DNA of 64,000 nucleotides from Puia sp963703355 (lineage in GTDB: Bacteria; Bacteroidota; Bacteroidia; Chitinophagales; Chitinophagaceae). Numbering within the stretch: position 1 is the first letter of the stretch; each line of letters begins with the position of its first letter. The notes below the pieces were generated by a model. That model searched no databases and was not told where the DNA came from. It saw nothing but the letters and a program-made list of their open reading frames with translations. The translations under genes and the position numbers were made by a program. Positions 60,365-64,000 of the stretch are shown here, one piece after another. The stretch spans positions 186,001 through 250,000 of the forward strand of contig OY969813.1 of the NCBI GenBank assembly GCA_963703355.1, written 5' to 3'.

Positions 60365-60513
60365 ATTACCATAAAACGCTTATGTTGAGCTGATTATTAT
60401 GATTTTTCCGGAATTTAAGTACGGGGTCAGAAACGAAGGAAATTGTCAAATGACCAATTAACATGCTCTAAAACACGGAATTAGATAAAGAACAAAAAGA
60501 TAGATTTGTAACC

Positions 60514-63500
60514 ATGAGCGAATTTTCGATTAAGCAATACCAAAACGAGCTAGAGAAAATCATCCACTTTGGAGGAACAAAAAAGGAAACAGCGATACGT
60601 AATGCGTTCTATAATCTGCTTAATGAATATGCGAAAGGTAAGGGGCTACTGGTAGTCCCCGAGATTACTATAAAAACATCTGCTGGTAAAAATGTTACGC
60701 CGGACGGTACTCTCAAAGATGTGTTAAGACAAGATTGGGGGTATTGGGAGAGTAAAGACGAAAGTGATGACATTGATGAAGAAATTAAGAAGAAATTTGA
60801 TAAAGGGTATCCCCAGGATAATATTTTATTTGAAGATAGCCAGACAGCGGTATTAATACAAAATGGGATTGAAGTTCTTAGAGTTGGGACAAAAGATCCG
60901 CAAGCTCTACATGAAATAATAACTAGGTTTATCAATTTTGAACGTCCTGAAGTTAAACATTTCCGAAAAGCAATTGAACTATTCAAACAGGATATTCCAA
61001 AAGTCACTTCAGCGCTAAGAGATATAATTATTGCACAGGAAACTTCGAATCAAGCATTCATAGAAGCTAGTCAAGTTTTTCTAAAACTTTGCCATGATAG
61101 TATCAATCCGAATATTACTAGTGAAGATATCCGGGAAATGATCATTCAGCATATCCTCACTGAAGATGTGTTCAACACTATTTTTGATGAAAATCAATTT
61201 CATCGTGAAAATAACATTGCCAGAGAATTGGAAAGTGTGATTCATACATTTTTTACAGGTTCGTTACGTAAAACAGCATTAGGCTCGATTCAACACTATT
61301 ATCAAGCAATTAATGCTGCTGCTGCTGGGATCGCTGATCATCATGAAAAGCAAAAATTCCTCAAAGTCATCTACGAGACATTTTATAAAAGTTATAATCC
61401 TAAAGCTGCAGACAGGCTTGGTGTTGTATATACTCCGAATGAAGTAGTACAATTCATGATAAAAAGTACTGATTATCTATTGAATAGACATTTTAGTAAA
61501 TTTTTAGAAGATCAGGGTGTCGAAATCCTAGATCCCGCAACAGGTACTGGAACATATATGTGCGATATGATAGATTATTTTTCAAAAGATAAGTTGAAGT
61601 ATAAGTACAAATTTGAAATGCATGCCAATGAAGTAGCAATTCTTCCTTACTATATAAGCAATCTCAATATTGAGTTTACATACCTACAAAAAATGGGTAG
61701 CTATGAAGAATTCGAAAATCTATGTTTTGTAGATACCCTTGACAATATGGGGTTTACCTACAGGGGGAAACAAATAGATATGTTCAGCCCATTCACAGAG
61801 GAAAACTCTAAAAGAATTAAAAATCAAAATGATAAGAAAATCGCAGTTATAATTGGAAATCCCCCTTATAATGCCAATCAGGTTAGTGAAAATGATAATA
61901 ATAAAAATCGCGAATATCCAACCATTGATAAGCGTATAAGGGACACTTTTATCGAAAATAGTACGGCTCAAAAAACGAAGGTATATGATATGTACGCAAG
62001 ATTTTATAGGTGGGCTTTTGACCGTCTTGATAACAACGGCATCATCGCCTTTATTACAAATAGGAGTTTTATTGATAGTCGCACATTTGATGGATTTAGA
62101 AAGACAGTGAAAGATGAATTTGACTTCGCATATATTGTCGATACGAAAAGTGATGTTCGCTCGAATCCTAAATTAAGTGGTACGATTCATAATGTCTTCG
62201 GAATACAAACTGGCGTAGCGATAATGATTTTGATTAAAAAATATAGCAACGATAAAAAGAAAAATTGTAATATCTACTATGCTTCTTTAGAAGACGACTG
62301 GAAAAAAGAGAAAAAACTTCAATGGCTATCAGAAAACCCTCTGGAACAAATTTCATTTACACACATTCAACCTGATAGTAAAAATAATTGGGTTAATCAA
62401 TCAGACAATGATTTTAATACCCTTTTGCCGACTGTCTCTAAAGAAGGTAAGCAGGGGAAAACAACTAAGGTTTTATTTAAAATATATTCTACTGGTATTA
62501 ATTCGGGTAGAGATGAGTGGATAATCGACAGCAATCGTGATTTACTTGAATTAAAAATGAAATACTACATTTCAGAATTTAATAAAAACAATTCTGATAC
62601 AATAGAATACGATCAAAAAATTAAATGGTCAAGAAATATAAAGGAGAAATTGAAAAGAGGTAAGAAAGAAGAATTTAGTGATAAAAAGCTAGTTAAAATA
62701 GCATATAGGCCCTTTACGATTAATTGGCTTTACAATTCAAATATTTATATTGACGAGAGAGGAAATTCAAATGAAATCTTTGGTGAACAGCTTGAATTTC
62801 CAAACATTGGTTTTGGATTTACCGGTCCTAACTCTCAGAAACCTTTTTTAGTACAAGGAACAAATGCTGTTACAGACTACCATTTCGTAGGAGCCGCATC
62901 GTCCACTCAGTTTATACCTTATCAAATATTTAATGATAACGGGGAAAAGCTTGATAACATTACCGACTGGGGATTTAATCAGTTTATAAAATTTTATGGA
63001 AAAAAAAATGTAACAAAAGAAAATATATTTTATTATGTATATGCTGTGCTGCACAACCCATCATATAGAAGCAAATATGAAATGAATTTAAAACAAGAGT
63101 TTCCACGAATTCCATTTTACCAAGACTTTAAACAATGGTCTACTTGGGGTAAAGAATTGATGGATTTGCATGTTAATTTTGATAAGTGCAATTTATTTGA
63201 ACTTGAGGAAATTACAGTTCTGACGTTAAATAATCCGAAGCTGAAACTTAAAGTCGATAAAAATATTGGGAATATATTTATCGATGAGAACACGTATTTG
63301 AGAGGTGTCCCTACTGATGCTTGGGAATATAAGCTAGGTATTAGAAGCGCATTGGAATGGGTTCTTGATCAGAGCGGAGAAAGTAAATCAAAGGATGCGA
63401 CTATTTACGAAATGTTTAATTCTTATAGATTTGCGAACAATAAGCCAGCGGTTATTAATCTACTCAAAAAGATTTGTACTGTGAGTGTTGAAACAATGAA

Positions 63501-63531
63501 AATTATAAAGCAAATGGAGGCCTTTAAATAG
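60514..63531 (+). CDS. Type ISP/IIG-like restriction-modification enzyme
   Basis: A 1005-residue single-chain enzyme. An N-terminal Mrr/PD-(D/E)xK nuclease is visible: P63-D64 and E79-S-K81 (TPDGTLKDVL, GYWESKDE). The N6-adenine methyltransferase has motif I DPATGTGTY from 340 and motif IV NPPY at 449-452. The C-terminal half is the type ISP specificity region (KIAYRPFTINWLYN, YKLGIRSALEWVLDQ). Full type ISP enzymes also contain an SF2 helicase, which is not present here, so it may work as a type IIG enzyme. No separate specificity gene is needed. Confidence 0.85.
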   Translation: MSEFSIKQYQNELEKIIHFGGTKKETAIRNAFYNLLNEYAKGKGLLVVPEITIKTSAGKNVTPDGTLKDVLRQDWGYWESKDESDDIDEEIKKKFDKGYPQDNILFEDSQTAVLIQNGIEVLRVGTKDPQALHEIITRFINFERPEVKHFRKAIELFKQDIPKVTSALRDIIIAQETSNQAFIEASQVFLKLCHDSINPNITSEDIREMIIQHILTEDVFNTIFDENQFHRENNIARELESVIHTFFTGSLRKTALGSIQHYYQAINAAAAGIADHHEKQKFLKVIYETFYKSYNPKAADRLGVVYTPNEVVQFMIKSTDYLLNRHFSKFLEDQGVEILDPATGTGTYMCDMIDYFSKDKLKYKYKFEMHANEVAILPYYISNLNIEFTYLQKMGSYEEFENLCFVDTLDNMGFTYRGKQIDMFSPFTEENSKRIKNQNDKKIAVIIGNPPYNANQVSENDNNKNREYPTIDKRIRDTFIENSTAQKTKVYDMYARFYRWAFDRLDNNGIIAFITNRSFIDSRTFDGFRKTVKDEFDFAYIVDTKSDVRSNPKLSGTIHNVFGIQTGVAIMILIKKYSNDKKKNCNIYYASLEDDWKKEKKLQWLSENPLEQISFTHIQPDSKNNWVNQSDNDFNTLLPTVSKEGKQGKTTKVLFKIYSTGINSGRDEWIIDSNRDLLELKMKYYISEFNKNNSDTIEYDQKIKWSRNIKEKLKRGKKEEFSDKKLVKIAYRPFTINWLYNSNIYIDERGNSNEIFGEQLEFPNIGFGFTGPNSQKPFLVQGTNAVTDYHFVGAASSTQFIPYQIFNDNGEKLDNITDWGFNQFIKFYGKKNVTKENIFYYVYAVLHNPSYRSKYEMNLKQEFPRIPFYQDFKQWSTWGKELMDLHVNFDKCNLFELEEITVLTLNNPKLKLKVDKNIGNIFIDENTYLRGVPTDAWEYKLGIRSALEWVLDQSGESKSKDATIYEMFNSYRFANNKPAVINLLKKICTVSVETMKIIKQMEAFK

Positions 63532-63567
63532 ATTGAATTGTAGTAATATTAATAATAGAGAATCCAT

Positions 63568-63720
63568 TCATAACGTTCTTCAGCTGATATCATTTTAAGA
63601 GACTAATACTGTTGAGTCCAAATTTTTAGGTATTTAAAGGTCAACATCGAACGCTTAATTTGCTACGACTATTCGAAATAAATGATTTTGTTATGTATAA
63701 GTAAGCAAATACCCTTAGCC
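63568..63720 (-). pseudogene. Decayed duplicate of part of the Crp/Fnr gene and its upstream sequence
   Basis: The stretch at about 63568-63660 matches the C-terminal coding part at 58978-59075 (words CCA.TCATAACG.TCTTC.GC and GAGTCCAAATTTT.AG.TATTTAA are shared), with substitutions and small gaps. Further right the box AAATACCCTTAG at 63708 matches the one at 59601 upstream of the intact gene. The PLD/type ISP module lies between the two copies. No frame is left. Confidence 0.6.
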
Positions 63721-63791
63721 TTCCTAAGGATGATCGATAATTTATTCCGGATTAATATTGTTATACTTTTAGGATTAATATTGGAACCATC

Positions 63792-64000
63792 ATGGATACG
63801 ATAGATTGGAATAAGAAGCACATATTAAAGGCCAGCACTGAATTAAATGGCTATGACTCACCTCCGGATTACAAAGTACTGCGTTCTAAAATAGAACCTT
63901 GGCTGAGCGCCATCTTTCAGTCTGAACACTTTTCGCTTTTAGTTGGTTCCGGATTGACCAGTGCATTAGCACACCTCTCTAAAATACAGGTACAGGAGAT
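63792..64000 (+). CDS. SIR2-family protein, N-terminus only, cut by window end
   Basis: The ATG at 63792 (MDTIDWNKKHILKAS) opens a frame to the window end (69 codons visible). LLVGSGLTSALAHLS at about residues 49-63 is the NAD-binding Gly loop of SIR2-like domains. Such genes in defence islands are NAD-depleting enzymes, often followed by a HerA/DUF87 ATPase, which would be outside this window. Assignment rests on the short N-terminus only. Confidence 0.65.
   Translation, partial: MDTIDWNKKHILKASTELNGYDSPPDYKVLRSKIEPWLSAIFQSEHFSLLVGSGLTSALAHLSKIQVQE

Noticed and set aside
1..64000. Insertion sequences, rRNA genes, CRISPR arrays
   Set aside because: No transposase motifs, rRNA segments or regularly spaced repeats were found on either strand.

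Overview
The window comes from a member of the Bacteroidota, probably a Chitinophagaceae/Sphingobacteriia-type soil or water bacterium. The evidence is gene content: a CTnDOT-style tra operon (TraE/F/G/I/J/K/M/N families), RteC, a MacB/FtsX permease, a TPR histidine kinase and YfhO. Starts with weak or absent Shine-Dalgarno sequences and promoter -7 boxes close to TAnnTTTG agree with this. No intact tRNA, rRNA, transposase or CRISPR array is present. The species cannot be named from the sequence.

Layout. (1) 1-11.5 kb is ordinary chromosome: the start of a YeiH-type transporter, a cupin plus esterase pair, an M13 peptidase lipoprotein, a small secreted protein, an FtsX permease, a TPR/GAF histidine kinase, a small membrane protein and a GIY-YIG protein. 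(2) 11.5-21.3 kb is an accretion zone marked by three tRNA-3'-end-like sequences (11552, 14108, 21312). The first block carries an HTH protein and a DprA-like/phosphoribosyltransferase pair resembling the ShosTA toxin-antitoxin defence system. The second block (14.1-21.3 kb) looks like an integrative mobilizable element: tyrosine integrase, excisionase-like HTH, DUF1254 and sulfatase cargo, a zeta-toxin locus broken by two frameshifts, and no relaxase. It carries an oriT-like sequence closely resembling the one beside the relaxase operon of the large element. (3) 21.3-34 kb is mixed accessory DNA: a DEAH helicase with a nuclease-like C-terminus, a YfhO membrane protein, decayed fragments related to genes found intact further right, an XRE/MNT-HEPN/helical-repeat cluster with palindromic operators, a ceramidase-like protein and RmuC. 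(4) 34-56.5 kb is the conjugative core of an ICE: coupling protein, MobP-type relaxase and accessory protein, oriT, primase, an AbiU2-like HEPN gene, a 13-gene tra operon on the plus strand (44.3-54.9 kb), RadC and RteC. (5) 56.7-64 kb is cargo: a secreted papain-fold candidate with a small exported partner, a Crp/Fnr regulator, a PLD-family protein divergent from a type ISP-like restriction-modification enzyme, a decayed second copy of part of the Crp/Fnr gene, and the start of a SIR2-family gene cut by the window end.

How it fits together. The ICE supplies DNA processing and the mating pore. The island at 14.1-21.3 kb appears to supply only int/xis and an oriT look-alike and would depend on an ICE of this type for transfer. 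At least four candidate defence or toxin-antitoxin loci (DprA/PRTase, DEAH helicase, MNT-HEPN cluster, RM/PLD/SIR2) are scattered through the mobile DNA. The ICE integrase and both outer ICE boundaries are not visible in this window.
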